Part shown: positions 1 to 6,724 of the stretch, piece after piece
Layout: every line of letters begins with the position of its first letter
Position numbering within the stretch: the first letter of the stretch is position 1
From: Bacteroidales bacterium
GTDB lineage: Bacteria; Bacteroidota; Bacteroidia; Bacteroidales; UBA3663
Direction: 5' to 3'
Assembly: GCA_004557315.1 (NCBI GenBank)
Contig: SFEH01000014.1
Span: forward strand, 1-28,779
Length of the DNA: 28,779 bases
Made by a program: the position numbers and the translations under genes
Notes under the pieces: model-generated
Told to the model about the DNA's origin: nothing
The model's input: only the letters and a program-made list of their open reading frames with translations
Database searches by the model: none

Positions 1-42
1 GAAAGAGACGTATGGTATTTAATAATTAATGTTTACTGAACA

Positions 43-1605
43 ATGCGCATACTTTGGGCCGACGACGAAATTGAGCTTTTGAAGCCACACATCCTTTTTC
101 TCAAAAACAAAGGATATGAAGTAACCACTACGACCAATGGGCAGGATGCCATCGACCTTGTCAGGAGCGAGACATTCGACCTTATCTTCCTTGACGAGAA
201 CATGCCAGGGCTGTCTGGTCTTGAGACTCTCTCGACTCTCAAGGAGATAGCGCCAGCCGTACCTATTGTCATGATTACCAAGAGCGAAGAAGAGAATATC
301 ATGGATCAGGCGATAGGCGGCAAGATTGCCGACTATCTTATCAAGCCCGTACTGCCTAACCAGATGTTGCTGAGCATCAAGAAGACCCTCCATGCACGCG
401 AACTCACACAACAGCAACAGACCAGCGTCTATCAACAGGAGTTCGGTCGCCTGTCAAAGTCGATCGACAGTGCAGCCACCTTTGCCGACTGGGTCGAGGT
501 GTATAAGAGACTTGTACACTGGGAGCTCGAGCTTGCCGAAAGCAACGATGCGAGCCTCAGCTCTATGTTACTGATGCAGAAGCAGGATGCCAACTCTGCC
601 TTTGCCAAGTTCGTCCGTCGCAAATACAAAGACTGGGTTCAGCAAATACTCCACCTTGAGAAGCGCGATGGGCGTCCGCTGATGAGTCCTGAACTGTTCA
701 AGACCATGGTCTTCCCTCGACTGGACAAGGGAGAGAAGCTTTTCTTCATTGTCATCGACAACTTCCGTCTCGATCAGTGGCGTGCCATACAACCCATCCT
801 CTCGCAGTACTTCACATGTCATGAAGACATCTATTGCTCCATCCTTCCCACAGCAACGCAATATGCGCGCAACGCTATCTTCTCCGGGCTCATGCCCGAC
901 AGCATTGCACGCATGTTCCCCGACCTGTGGGTCGATGAAGATGCCGAGGAGAGCAAAAACATAAACGAAGAACCTCTAATTCAGTCGCAGCTCGATCGTT
1001 TCCGCAAGCGATACCCCTTCTCATACCACAAAATCTATGAAAAGAGTTACGGAGAACGTCTTGTAGCTCAACTCAACAGCTTGAAACATAATCCTTTGAA
1101 CGTCATAGTACTCGATTTCATTGACATGCTATCACATGCACGAACGGAGTCAAAAACTATACGCGAACTCGCTAACGACGAGGCTGCATACCGTGCCATC
1201 ACGCGCACTTGGCTTGAGCACAGCTCCACCATCGACCTCTTCCGCACAATCGCAGAAATGGGTTACAAAGTCATACTCACCACCGACCACGGCACCATAC
1301 GTGTCGATAACCCTGTCAGGATCATCGGTGACAGGAATGTCAATACCAACCTGCGCTACAAGCTCGGCAAGAACCTTAAGTGGCAGTCAAAGTCTGTATT
1401 AGAGATCAATCGCCCCTCAGACTTCGGGCTCCCGTCGGTCAATCTCTCGACCAGCTATGTCTTCACTACTGGTCGCGATTTCTTCGCCTACCCCAACAAC
1501 TACAACCACTACGCCACCTACTACAGCGACACCTTCCAGCACGGAGGTATATCGCTCGAAGAGATGCTGATTCCACTCATCACATTGACACCGAAGAACC
1601 TGTGA
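43..1605 (+). CDS. porX: PorX-type response regulator with PglZ (alkaline phosphatase-like) effector domain
   Basis: Two-component response regulator of 520 aa. Residues 1-120 form a receiver domain: acidic pair D7/D8, phospho-acceptor D51 in FLDENMPG, and the conserved Lys in LIKPV near residue 100. A central helical linker precedes a PglZ/alkaline-phosphatase-superfamily domain from about residue 230, with metal-site-like segments VIDNFRLDQ (~235), FIDMLSHARTES (~360), LTTDHGT (~412) and QHGGISLEEM near the end. In Porphyromonas gingivalis PorX works with the kinase PorY to control type IX secretion genes, and its PglZ domain is a zinc phosphodiesterase; that role is inferred here by family. 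An in-frame TGA at 37-39 leaves the ATG at 43 as the only nearby start. PorY and T9SS genes are not in the window. Family assignment is firm, the physiological role less so. Confidence 0.93.
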   Translation: MRILWADDEIELLKPHILFLKNKGYEVTTTTNGQDAIDLVRSETFDLIFLDENMPGLSGLETLSTLKEIAPAVPIVMITKSEEENIMDQAIGGKIADYLIKPVLPNQMLLSIKKTLHARELTQQQQTSVYQQEFGRLSKSIDSAATFADWVEVYKRLVHWELELAESNDASLSSMLLMQKQDANSAFAKFVRRKYKDWVQQILHLEKRDGRPLMSPELFKTMVFPRLDKGEKLFFIVIDNFRLDQWRAIQPILSQYFTCHEDIYCSILPTATQYARNAIFSGLMPDSIARMFPDLWVDEDAEESKNINEEPLIQSQLDRFRKRYPFSYHKIYEKSYGERLVAQLNSLKHNPLNVIVLDFIDMLSHARTESKTIRELANDEAAYRAITRTWLEHSSTIDLFRTIAEMGYKVILTTDHGTIRVDNPVRIIGDRNVNTNLRYKLGKNLKWQSKSVLEINRPSDFGLPSVNLSTSYVFTTGRDFFAYPNNYNHYATYYSDTFQHGGISLEEMLIPLITLTPKNL

Positions 1606-1606
1606 C

Positions 1607-1651
1607 AAAAAAATAAGTGCCTGACTCACATAATATGGGTCAGGCACTTAT
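1607..1651 (-). terminator. Intrinsic terminator of ndk
   Basis: A perfect 13-bp stem (ATAAGTGCCTGAC at 1613-1625 with its complement at 1639-1651) encloses a 13-nt loop. Read on the minus strand it is followed by a run of T (A7 at 1607-1613 on plus), and it begins 20 nt after the ndk stop codon. On the plus strand the hairpin sits just after porX but has no immediate T-tract, so it should stop ndk transcripts efficiently and porX transcripts only weakly. Confidence 0.85.
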
Positions 1652-1670
1652 CAAAATCCTTTTCTTGGTC

Positions 1671-2135
1671 TTATACCTCATCAGTAGCATAAAGCGAACG
1701 GAATATTGGGAGCTGGTAGTCGAAAATCTCTTCGTCCTTGAAGAAACGCTTGAGTTCGACTGCTGCTGTCTCCGGTCCGTCGCTGGCATGAACGATATTC
1801 TGCTGACCCGACATGCTGTAGTCACCACGGATAGTACCAGGAAGTGCCTTGCGTCCGTTGGTTGGACCTGCCATCTGACGCACTACGTCAATTGCATCGA
1901 CGCCCTCTATTGCGAGAGCAATGACTGGAGTAGCCATCATCGACTCCTTCAAACCAGGAAAGAATGGTCGATCAACGAGATGAGCATAGTGCTCTGCAAG
2001 GATAGCATCATCGAGCTGCATCATCTTGAGACCAGCAATACGAAGACCCTTACGTTCAAAAATACTGATAATTTCACCAATCAATGAGCGCTGAACCGTA
2101 CATGGCTTCAGCAAAACAAGTGTTTTCTGCAACAT
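1671..2135 (-). CDS. ndk: Nucleoside diphosphate kinase
   Basis: Ndk transfers the gamma-phosphate of ATP to nucleoside diphosphates through a phospho-histidine and so balances the NTP/dNTP pools in the cytoplasm. The 154-aa protein has the normal family length. The conserved Lys is in VLLKP (K10), the nucleotide-binding arginine lies in TIRGDY, and the active-site signature NIVHASD gives catalytic H116. It is transcribed alone, divergent from typA. A Bacteroidetes-type promoter lies at 2171-2201 and an intrinsic terminator follows the stop, so it looks monocistronic. The protein is complete. Confidence 0.97.
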   Translation of the reverse strand: MLQKTLVLLKPCTVQRSLIGEIISIFERKGLRIAGLKMMQLDDAILAEHYAHLVDRPFFPGLKESMMATPVIALAIEGVDAIDVVRQMAGPTNGRKALPGTIRGDYSMSGQQNIVHASDGPETAAVELKRFFKDEEIFDYQLPIFRSLYATDEV

Positions 2136-2170
2136 AGTATTTCAATTCTAATTTTGTTAAATGTCTGTTG

Positions 2171-2201
2171 CAAATATAAATGCTTTTTTTCATTGTACAA
2201 A
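2171..2201 (-). promoter_or_regulatory. Bacteroidetes-type promoter for ndk
   Basis: On the minus strand TTTG (2198-2201) is followed after 19 bp by TATATTTG (2171-2178). This matches the sigma-ABfr consensus TTTG-N19-21-TAnnTTTG exactly. The predicted start of transcription leaves a leader of roughly 30 nt before the ndk ATG at 2135. Confidence 0.75.
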
Positions 2202-2228
2202 ATTTCAGCCAAATATATTACTATATAT

Positions 2229-2260
2229 TTTGCATTTTTGATGGGAAATGAATAACTTTG
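2229..2260 (+). promoter_or_regulatory. Bacteroidetes-type promoter for typA
   Basis: TTTG (2229-2232) is followed after 20 bp by TAACTTTG (2253-2260), an exact match to the -33/-7 consensus of Bacteroidetes. The predicted transcription start is about 50 nt upstream of the typA ATG. It faces away from the ndk promoter 27 bp upstream. Confidence 0.8.
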
Positions 2261-2315
2261 CGCCCAATATCAACAAAAAGAAACGCAAATAAGCGCATAA
2301 AACAATATTTAAGGT

Positions 2316-4157
2316 ATGCAACAGAACGTACGAAACATCGCTATCATAGCTCACGTTGACCATGGTAAGACTACCCTTGTTGACAAGATGCTCTATGCAG
2401 GTAATCTGTTTCGAGAGAACCAGACTACAACCGATCTCATGCTCGATAACAATGAACTCGAGCGCGAGCGAGGTATCACTATACTCTCAAAGAATGTATC
2501 AATAAACTATAAGGGTACTAAAATCAACATAATCGATACTCCTGGTCACTCTGACTTCGGTGGCGAGGTTGAGCGCGTGCTTAACATGGCTGATGGCTGT
2601 ATCCTCCTCGTCGATGCTTTCGAGGGTCCTATGCCTCAGACTCGTTTCGTACTTCAAAAGGCTATCCAGATTGGACTGAAGCCTATCGTCGTGGTCAACA
2701 AGGTGGACAAGCCTAACTGCACTCCCGACATCGCACAGGACAAGGTATTCGACCTCATGTTCAACCTTGGCGCTTCGGAAGACCAGCTTGACTTTGTCAC
2801 TATCTTCGGTTCTGCCAAGCAGGGCTGGATGAGCGATGACTGGAAAAAGCCTACCGACAATGTGCTGCCTTTGCTCGATGCCATCATCGACAATATCCCT
2901 GCACCAGAGATCATCGAGGGTCCTACTCAGATGCTCATCACTTCGCTTGAATACAGCTCGTTCGTCGGACGAATTGCTGTGGGTCGAGTACACCGTGGCG
3001 TAATCAAGGCTGGTCAGGACGTTCTGCTCATGCACCATACCGATGCTGGCATTGAAAGCAAGAAGGTGCGCGTCAAGGAGCTGTTCACCTTCGAAGGCAT
3101 GGGCAAGAAGAAGGTCGAGGAAGTGGCTTCGGGCGACATCTGCGCTATGACCGGCATCGAGGGCTTCGAGATTGGCGACACCATCTCTGACATCGATGCT
3201 GCCGAGGCAATGCCTCGCATCACCATCGACGAACCTACAATGTCGATGCTCTTCGCCATCAACGACTCTCCTTTCTTCGGCAAGGACGGTAAGTATGTGA
3301 CTTCACGCCAGATTCACGACCGTCTCATGAAGGAACTTGAAAAGGATGTGGCTCTCCGTGTCGTAAAAGACGAGACATCGGATGGCAAATGGATAGTGTT
3401 CGGACGTGGAGTGCTCCATCTCTCCATCCTCATTGAAACCATGCGCCGCGAGGGTTACGAGCTGCAGGTGGGTCAACCACAGGTCATCGTCAAGGAGATC
3501 AACGGCCAGAAATGTGAGCCTATCGAACAGCTGACTATCAACTGTCCGGAAGACTGCAGTTCGAAGATGATCGATATGGTGACTCGCCGCAAAGGTGAGA
3601 TGGTGGCTATGGATACTCAGGGCGACCGTCAGCACCTCGAATTCAAGATTCCGTCACGAGGTATCATCGGCCTGCGTACCAACGTACTCACAGCCAGTGC
3701 AGGTGAAGCTATCATGGCTCACCAGTTCCTCGACTACGAGCCTTGGAAGGGCGACATCGTGCGCCGCAGCAACGGCTCAATGATTGCAATGGTGGGAGGA
3801 ACTGCCTTTGCCTATGCTCTCGACAAGCTTCAGGATCGCGGAAAGTTCTTCATCTTCCCACAGGATGAGGTCTATGGCGGACAAGTAGTGGGCGAACATG
3901 CCAAAGAGAAAGACCTCACTGTCAATGTGACAAAAGCCAAGCAGCTCACCAATATGCGTTCAAAGTCATCGGACGAAAAGGCTGCACTCATTCCTCCAAA
4001 GGTATTCTCGCTTGAAGAAGCACTCGAATATATCAAGGCTGACGAGTATGTCGAGGTAACTCCTCATAACCTGCGTATGCGCAAGATTGTGCTCGACGAA
4101 CTGGAGCGCAAGCGTCTGAAACGTGCTGCGGGTATCGTGGACGAAGACGAAGATTGA
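2316..4157 (+). CDS. typA: Ribosome-associated translational GTPase TypA/BipA
   Basis: TypA/BipA is an EF-G-like GTPase that binds the ribosome and supports 50S assembly and stress or low-temperature growth. The 613-aa protein is full length for the family. The G domain carries AHVDHGKT (G1, residues 12-19), RGIT (G2), DTPGH (G3) and NKVD (G4). It is followed by a beta-barrel domain 2, EF-G-like domains III and V, and the TypA-specific C-terminal domain (SRGIIGLR and GGTAFAYALDKLQDRG segments). Codon choice (GCT, CGT, AAG, CTC) suggests high expression. A strong promoter precedes it. The permease gene downstream is probably partly co-transcribed across the hairpin at 4165-4195. Confidence 0.97.
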   Translation: MQQNVRNIAIIAHVDHGKTTLVDKMLYAGNLFRENQTTTDLMLDNNELERERGITILSKNVSINYKGTKINIIDTPGHSDFGGEVERVLNMADGCILLVDAFEGPMPQTRFVLQKAIQIGLKPIVVVNKVDKPNCTPDIAQDKVFDLMFNLGASEDQLDFVTIFGSAKQGWMSDDWKKPTDNVLPLLDAIIDNIPAPEIIEGPTQMLITSLEYSSFVGRIAVGRVHRGVIKAGQDVLLMHHTDAGIESKKVRVKELFTFEGMGKKKVEEVASGDICAMTGIEGFEIGDTISDIDAAEAMPRITIDEPTMSMLFAINDSPFFGKDGKYVTSRQIHDRLMKELEKDVALRVVKDETSDGKWIVFGRGVLHLSILIETMRREGYELQVGQPQVIVKEINGQKCEPIEQLTINCPEDCSSKMIDMVTRRKGEMVAMDTQGDRQHLEFKIPSRGIIGLRTNVLTASAGEAIMAHQFLDYEPWKGDIVRRSNGSMIAMVGGTAFAYALDKLQDRGKFFIFPQDEVYGGQVVGEHAKEKDLTVNVTKAKQLTNMRSKSSDEKAALIPPKVFSLEEALEYIKADEYVEVTPHNLRMRKIVLDELERKRLKRAAGIVDEDED

Positions 4158-4164
4158 TCTTATT

Positions 4165-4195
4165 ATCGGTTGCCAATCTATATTTGGCAATCGAT
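4165..4195 (+). other. Intergenic hairpin between typA and the LptF/G gene
   Basis: ATCGGTTGCCAA (4165-4176) pairs with TTGGCAATCGAT (4184-4195) through 12 bp with one G-T wobble around a 7-nt loop. It begins 8 nt after the typA stop and ends 32 nt before the proposed TTG start at 4228. No T-tract follows, so it is not a standard terminator. It may stabilise or separate the typA message from the downstream permease message, or pause transcription. Confidence 0.5.
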
Positions 4196-4227
4196 TAGTT
4201 GATTACTTATTACTGATTGCTATAACA

Positions 4228-5301
4228 TTGAAAAAGATTGACTGGTATATAATCAAGAAGTTTCTGGGCACGTATTTCTTTACGATTGTCCTGATTCTCA
4301 GCATTGCCATCGTGCTCGATTTCCAGCAGAAGACTGACAAGTTTACTGCCAATGAGGCTCCGACGTGGGAGATTATCAAGTACTACTTGAACTATATTCC
4401 TTATTTTGCCAATCTTTTCAGTGCGCTGTTTGTCTTCGTGGCTTGCATCTTCTTCACAAGCAAGCTGGCTGGTAACAGCGAGATCATTGCAATGCTGGCA
4501 AGTGGTGTGAGCTTCAACCGTCTGCTCCGTCCATATATGATTTCTGCAGCCTTCCTCGGTCTGCTCAATTTTAGTCTGACGAGCTTTGTCATCCCCGATG
4601 CCAACATCAAGCGATACGAGTTCCTCAACACCTACTGGAAGGACAAGAAGGTCAAGGTGACACGCAACAATCAGTTCATGGTCGAGCCAGATGTCGTGGC
4701 TTACATCTATCACTACGAGACTGAAAGAGCCATCGGAACGCGTTTTGCTCTCGAAAGATTCGAAGACAAGAAACTCGTGTCGCGCCTCACGGCACCCCGA
4801 GCCGAATACAAGGGCGATGGCATCTGGCACATGAACACATACAACCTGCGCACCATCACTGAGAAGGGAGAGACACTCGAATCAGGTACCGACCTCGATA
4901 CGCTCATCAACATCACGCCTCAGGACATTGTGATTGAGAAGAACGAGTTCGAGACGATGACCACTCCACAGCTCAACGAATACATCGACCGCCAGAAAAA
5001 ACGCGGAGTAGGAAACATTCAGGATTTCGAAATCGAGTTCCACAAGCGCTTTGCTGCATTGGCAACGAGCTTCATTCTGACGCTCATTGGCGTATCATTG
5101 TCGTCGAAGAAGATAAGAGGAGGCATGGGCATCAATCTCGGCATTGGTCTCGTCTTGGCTTTCGCCTATATCCTCTTCCAGACCGTCTCCTCATCGTATG
5201 CCGTGAGTGGTGAAATGCCTGTCTTCGCCGCCGTTTGGCTCCCGAACCTGATTTTCACGGTTATTGCTATATACCTATATATATATAAAGCTCCGCGTTA
5301 A
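4228..5301 (+). CDS. LptF/LptG family (YjgP/YjgQ) permease of LPS export
   Basis: Inner-membrane permease subunit of the LptB2FG exporter that moves lipopolysaccharide towards the outer membrane. From the TTG at 4228 the protein is 357 aa: three N-terminal membrane helices (about residues 13-30, 53-76, 102-120), a periplasmic beta-rich domain, and three helices in the last ~85 residues. This is the six-helix topology of the family. The reading frame is open back to an ATG at 4123 inside typA, but that would add 35 unrelated residues. KKIDWYIIKKFLGTYFF immediately after the TTG is where Bacteroidetes homologues normally begin. The stop codon lies inside a terminator loop. LptF and LptG cannot be separated from this sequence alone. 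Confidence 0.88.
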   Translation: MKKIDWYIIKKFLGTYFFTIVLILSIAIVLDFQQKTDKFTANEAPTWEIIKYYLNYIPYFANLFSALFVFVACIFFTSKLAGNSEIIAMLASGVSFNRLLRPYMISAAFLGLLNFSLTSFVIPDANIKRYEFLNTYWKDKKVKVTRNNQFMVEPDVVAYIYHYETERAIGTRFALERFEDKKLVSRLTAPRAEYKGDGIWHMNTYNLRTITEKGETLESGTDLDTLINITPQDIVIEKNEFETMTTPQLNEYIDRQKKRGVGNIQDFEIEFHKRFAALATSFILTLIGVSLSSKKIRGGMGINLGIGLVLAFAYILFQTVSSSYAVSGEMPVFAAVWLPNLIFTVIAIYLYIYKAPR

Positions 5302-5314
5302 CGGAGCTTTTTTT
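5287..5314 (+). terminator. Intrinsic terminator of typA-lptF/G
   Basis: AAAGCTCCG (5287-5295) pairs with CGGAGCTTT (5302-5310) around a 6-nt loop and runs into TTTT (5311-5314). The TAA stop of the permease gene (5299-5301) lies in the loop, so coding and terminator overlap. Confidence 0.85.
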
Positions 5315-5354
5315 GTACAAACAGGTTCCGCCTGTTTGCCCTCGACCTGCCTCA

Positions 5355-6146
5355 TCAATGACAGCCTGCCAGCCAGTCATCGATAAGCCGGCGTGCTATC
5401 GACATCTTGTCGGGTATCTGCGGCAGATTGTCACGGCGGAAGAAGCGGGCTTCAGATAGTTCAGAATCGTCGAGTCGTATCTCCCCTCCAGCATATTCGG
5501 CAGTGAAGCCTATCATTACTCCACTTGGATAAGGCCAAGGCTGATTGCCGAAATATCGCACATTGCGAATATCAATGCCGACCTCTTCACGCACCTCACG
5601 GCGTGCACAGTCTTCGAGAGTCTCACCTCCTTCAAGGAAGCCTGCGACAAGCCCGAACATATGAGCACGGCGGAAGTTTCTAGCATGGACAAGAAGGATC
5701 TCGTCGTCATAGGCAAGCGAAGGGTCTGACTTGCGAGTGATGCGCACTATGGCAGCAGGTGCAAGATGTGGGAAATGCTCTGCACCACAGTTAGGACACT
5801 GTTTTCCCATATCCATGTGACGGGTCAGACGTGTGCCGCATACTGGACAATACTGAGTGGTGCGCTCCCAATAGACCCAAACCGATGCCCGGCAAGCATT
5901 GAGATAGTCGTCGGCAGAAAGCAAGCCGAAAGAACTGCGAAGAGTAACGAGCTCGAGACCTGAACCAAACGACGCGGCATCGACCGACTCATAGCCGAAA
6001 GCCATCGCTTCCTCTTCCACTTTGTCGGTCATGTCGAAAACAAGATGGCCACTTGGGATGGCACCTATTTGTTCTGGTACCGAATATGTGTCGCCATTTT
6101 TCTCCAGAAGGATGTTGTTATCCTTGTCAATGATGAAGTATTTCAT
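5355..6146 (-). CDS. nudC: NADH pyrophosphatase / NAD-RNA decapping Nudix hydrolase NudC
   Basis: NudC hydrolyses NAD(H) to NMN(H) plus AMP and removes NAD caps from RNA. The 263-aa protein has the usual NudC plan: a variable N-terminal domain, a zinc ribbon with C100, C103, C117 and C120, and a Nudix domain with the box starting GFLEGGETLEDC at residue 169 and ending REEVGI at 191. The downstream motif NQPWPYPSG (201-209) corresponds to the SQPWPFPxS signature that separates NudC from other Nudix families; only its first Ser is changed, to Asn. It is divergent from ridA and converges on the permease terminator. Start ATG at 6146. Confidence 0.93.
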   Translation of the reverse strand: MKYFIIDKDNNILLEKNGDTYSVPEQIGAIPSGHLVFDMTDKVEEEAMAFGYESVDAASFGSGLELVTLRSSFGLLSADDYLNACRASVWVYWERTTQYCPVCGTRLTRHMDMGKQCPNCGAEHFPHLAPAAIVRITRKSDPSLAYDDEILLVHARNFRRAHMFGLVAGFLEGGETLEDCARREVREEVGIDIRNVRYFGNQPWPYPSGVMIGFTAEYAGGEIRLDDSELSEARFFRRDNLPQIPDKMSIARRLIDDWLAGCH

Positions 6147-6178
6147 AACTTATGACTGTAATGATGATGTTTCGACCA

Positions 6179-6186
6179 CAAAGTTA
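6179..6186 (-). promoter_or_regulatory. Candidate -7 element for nudC
   Basis: On the minus strand this reads TAACTTTG, a full match to TAnnTTTG, 32 bp upstream of the nudC ATG. No TTTG is found at the expected 19-21 bp upstream, so the call rests on the -7 element alone. Confidence 0.4.
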
Positions 6187-6217
6187 ACAAAAAATCGAGA
6201 CTATTTTCCCCTTTCAT

Positions 6218-6248
6218 TTTGCCATTTGAACAAAAAACACTACTTTTG
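6218..6248 (+). promoter_or_regulatory. Bacteroidetes-type promoter for ridA
   Basis: TTTG (6218-6221), 19 bp, TACTTTTG (6241-6248): a full match to the Bacteroidetes -33/-7 consensus. The leader to the ridA ATG at 6304 is about 50 nt and rich in A and C. Confidence 0.75.
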
Positions 6249-6303
6249 TGTGCTGTTATAATGCAGACAAAACAAATAACAAACAACTTTAACAAATAAC
6301 AAT

Positions 6304-6678
6304 ATGCAAATCATCAAGACAACAAATGCGCCTGCAGCCATCGGCACATACAGTCAGGCTGTGAAAGTCAACGGTTTTCTTTACGCAAGCGGACAGCTCG
6401 GCATCGACCCTGCAACTGGTGAGCTTCAGCCAGACTTCAAGTCACAGGCCATTCAGGTAATGAAAAACGTGAAGGGTATCCTCGAAGAAGCAGGCCTGTC
6501 ATTTGCCAATGTAGTGAAGACAACTGTCTTCCTGAGCGACATCAGCAACTTCGCCACTCTCAATGAAGTATATGCCCAGTATTTCAGCGAGCCTTATCCT
6601 GCTCGTTCAGCTGTGGCTGTCAAGGATCTTCCAAAGGGAGGCCTGGTAGAAATGGAGATCATCGCTGTCGAAGGCTAA
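6304..6678 (+). CDS. ridA: RidA family reactive intermediate (enamine/imine) deaminase
   Basis: RidA speeds hydrolysis of 2-aminoacrylate and similar enamine/imine intermediates released by PLP enzymes, giving 2-ketoacids and ammonia. The 124-aa protein is the normal length of this trimeric YjgF/YER057c/UK114 fold. It carries the N-terminal GTYSQAV segment with Y16, the ASGQLGIDP strand, and the ligand-binding Arg in YPARSAV (R101) with E116 in GLVEMEIIA, which are the residues typical of the active RidA subfamily. It has its own promoter. priA follows on the same strand after 46 bp. Confidence 0.95.
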   Translation: MQIIKTTNAPAAIGTYSQAVKVNGFLYASGQLGIDPATGELQPDFKSQAIQVMKNVKGILEEAGLSFANVVKTTVFLSDISNFATLNEVYAQYFSEPYPARSAVAVKDLPKGGLVEMEIIAVEG

Positions 6679-6724
6679 TCACCCTGCGTCAGTAGTTCAA
6701 AACCATCATTGTCATATTTTTGCC

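Noticed and set aside
4123..4227. ATG-initiated N-terminal extension of the LPS permease inside typA
   Set aside because: It adds 35 residues unlike the family, crosses the typA stop and the intergenic hairpin, and the conserved N-terminus starts at the TTG at 4228.
6715..6722. TATTTTTG as a promoter -7 element for priA
   Set aside because: It ends 2 bp before the TTG start, so transcription would begin at or after the start codon, and there is no -33 element. Read-through from ridA is more likely.
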